From Acidobacteriota bacterium (GTDB lineage: Bacteria; Acidobacteriota; Thermoanaerobaculia; Multivoradales; J023): a stretch of DNA of 64,000 nucleotides. The position numbers and the translations under genes were made by a program. The stretch's first letter is position 1. Every line of letters starts with the position of its first letter. The stretch is taken from the NCBI GenBank assembly GCA_029263395.1, contig JAJCXO010000128.1, positions 1 to 64,000 on the forward strand. Direction: 5' to 3'. Positions 63,964-64,000 of this stretch are shown here, piece after piece. Under the pieces are notes generated by a model. That model ran no database searches. It was not told the origin of the DNA and saw nothing but the letters and a program-made list of their open reading frames with translations.

Positions 63964-64000
63964 ATGTCGTTCCATGTTGCCCTCAAGCGTCCGCAGCCCG
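63964..64000 (+). CDS. Start of a further gene in the sigma operon, cut by the window
   Basis: ATG at 63964 has AGGAG seven bases upstream and is 13 bp past the previous stop. Only about 12 codons (MSFHVALKRPQP) are visible, so no family can be assigned. It is probably the third gene of the sigma/anti-sigma operon. Confidence 0.6.
   Translation, partial: MSFHVALKRPQP

Overview
The window is about 60% GC and densely coded. It reads as chromosomal DNA of a free-living, Gram-negative-type bacterium, probably an Acidobacteriota member (Thermoanaerobaculia-like). This rests on gene content only: Ser/Thr kinases fused to TPR repeats, FHA-linked AAA+ regulators, CRTAC1/ASPIC-UnbV secreted proteins, a tricorn-type protease, paired DUF3526 ABC permeases and very large Ig/FG-GAP secreted proteins. 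There is no rRNA gene, no recognised tRNA gene, no CRISPR array and no intact transposase.

Layout. 1-20 kb is mostly housekeeping or metabolic: the N-terminal two thirds of a large NAD-glutamate dehydrogenase (cut by the window edge), a tricorn-like protease, a leftward ABC-exporter operon (PDZ protein, NEW3/coiled-coil membrane protein, ATPase, two permeases), YIP1, NUDIX and DinB proteins, a Leu/Glu-type dehydrogenase, a DUF2959 lipoprotein, an M19 dipeptidase and ComM. 20-26.5 kb looks accessory: a HigBA-type toxin-antitoxin pair, a 338-aa protein of unknown function, two degenerate ~42-bp tandem repeat arrays, a serine hydrolase and alpha/beta hydrolase pair, a 5'-truncated Na/Pi cotransporter and a TCAGGG repeat. 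26.5-41 kb holds three leftward genes for exported proteins, two of them giant (2329 and 2183 aa). 41-48.5 kb is a signalling block: two TPR-containing Ser/Thr kinases on either side of an FHA-AAA+-Fis regulator that lacks a normal GAFTGA loop. 48.6-54.8 kb is a divergent pair of FG-GAP/ASPIC-UnbV secreted proteins. 55-58 kb is a two-gene cassette: a small protein with a MoaD/ThiS/ubiquitin-like C-terminus ending in Gly-Gly, followed by a DUF4132 protein. 58-64 kb has a secreted seven-repeat propeller protein, a TVP38-family membrane protein, an RTX-type calcium-binding protein and an ECF sigma/putative anti-sigma operon continuing off the window.

The best candidate for an undescribed system is the Gly-Gly-tailed beta-grasp protein plus DUF4132 cassette at 55.0-57.9 kb. 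A perfect 14-bp inverted repeat lies just before its ribosome binding site. Next in interest are the kinase-FHA block with its duplicated upstream element, and the triplicated Ig/Rossmann-like modules of the 2183-aa protein, one of which has acquired a long Ser-Asp repeat. Assignments rest on reading translated sequence and recalled family motifs; no database search was run.
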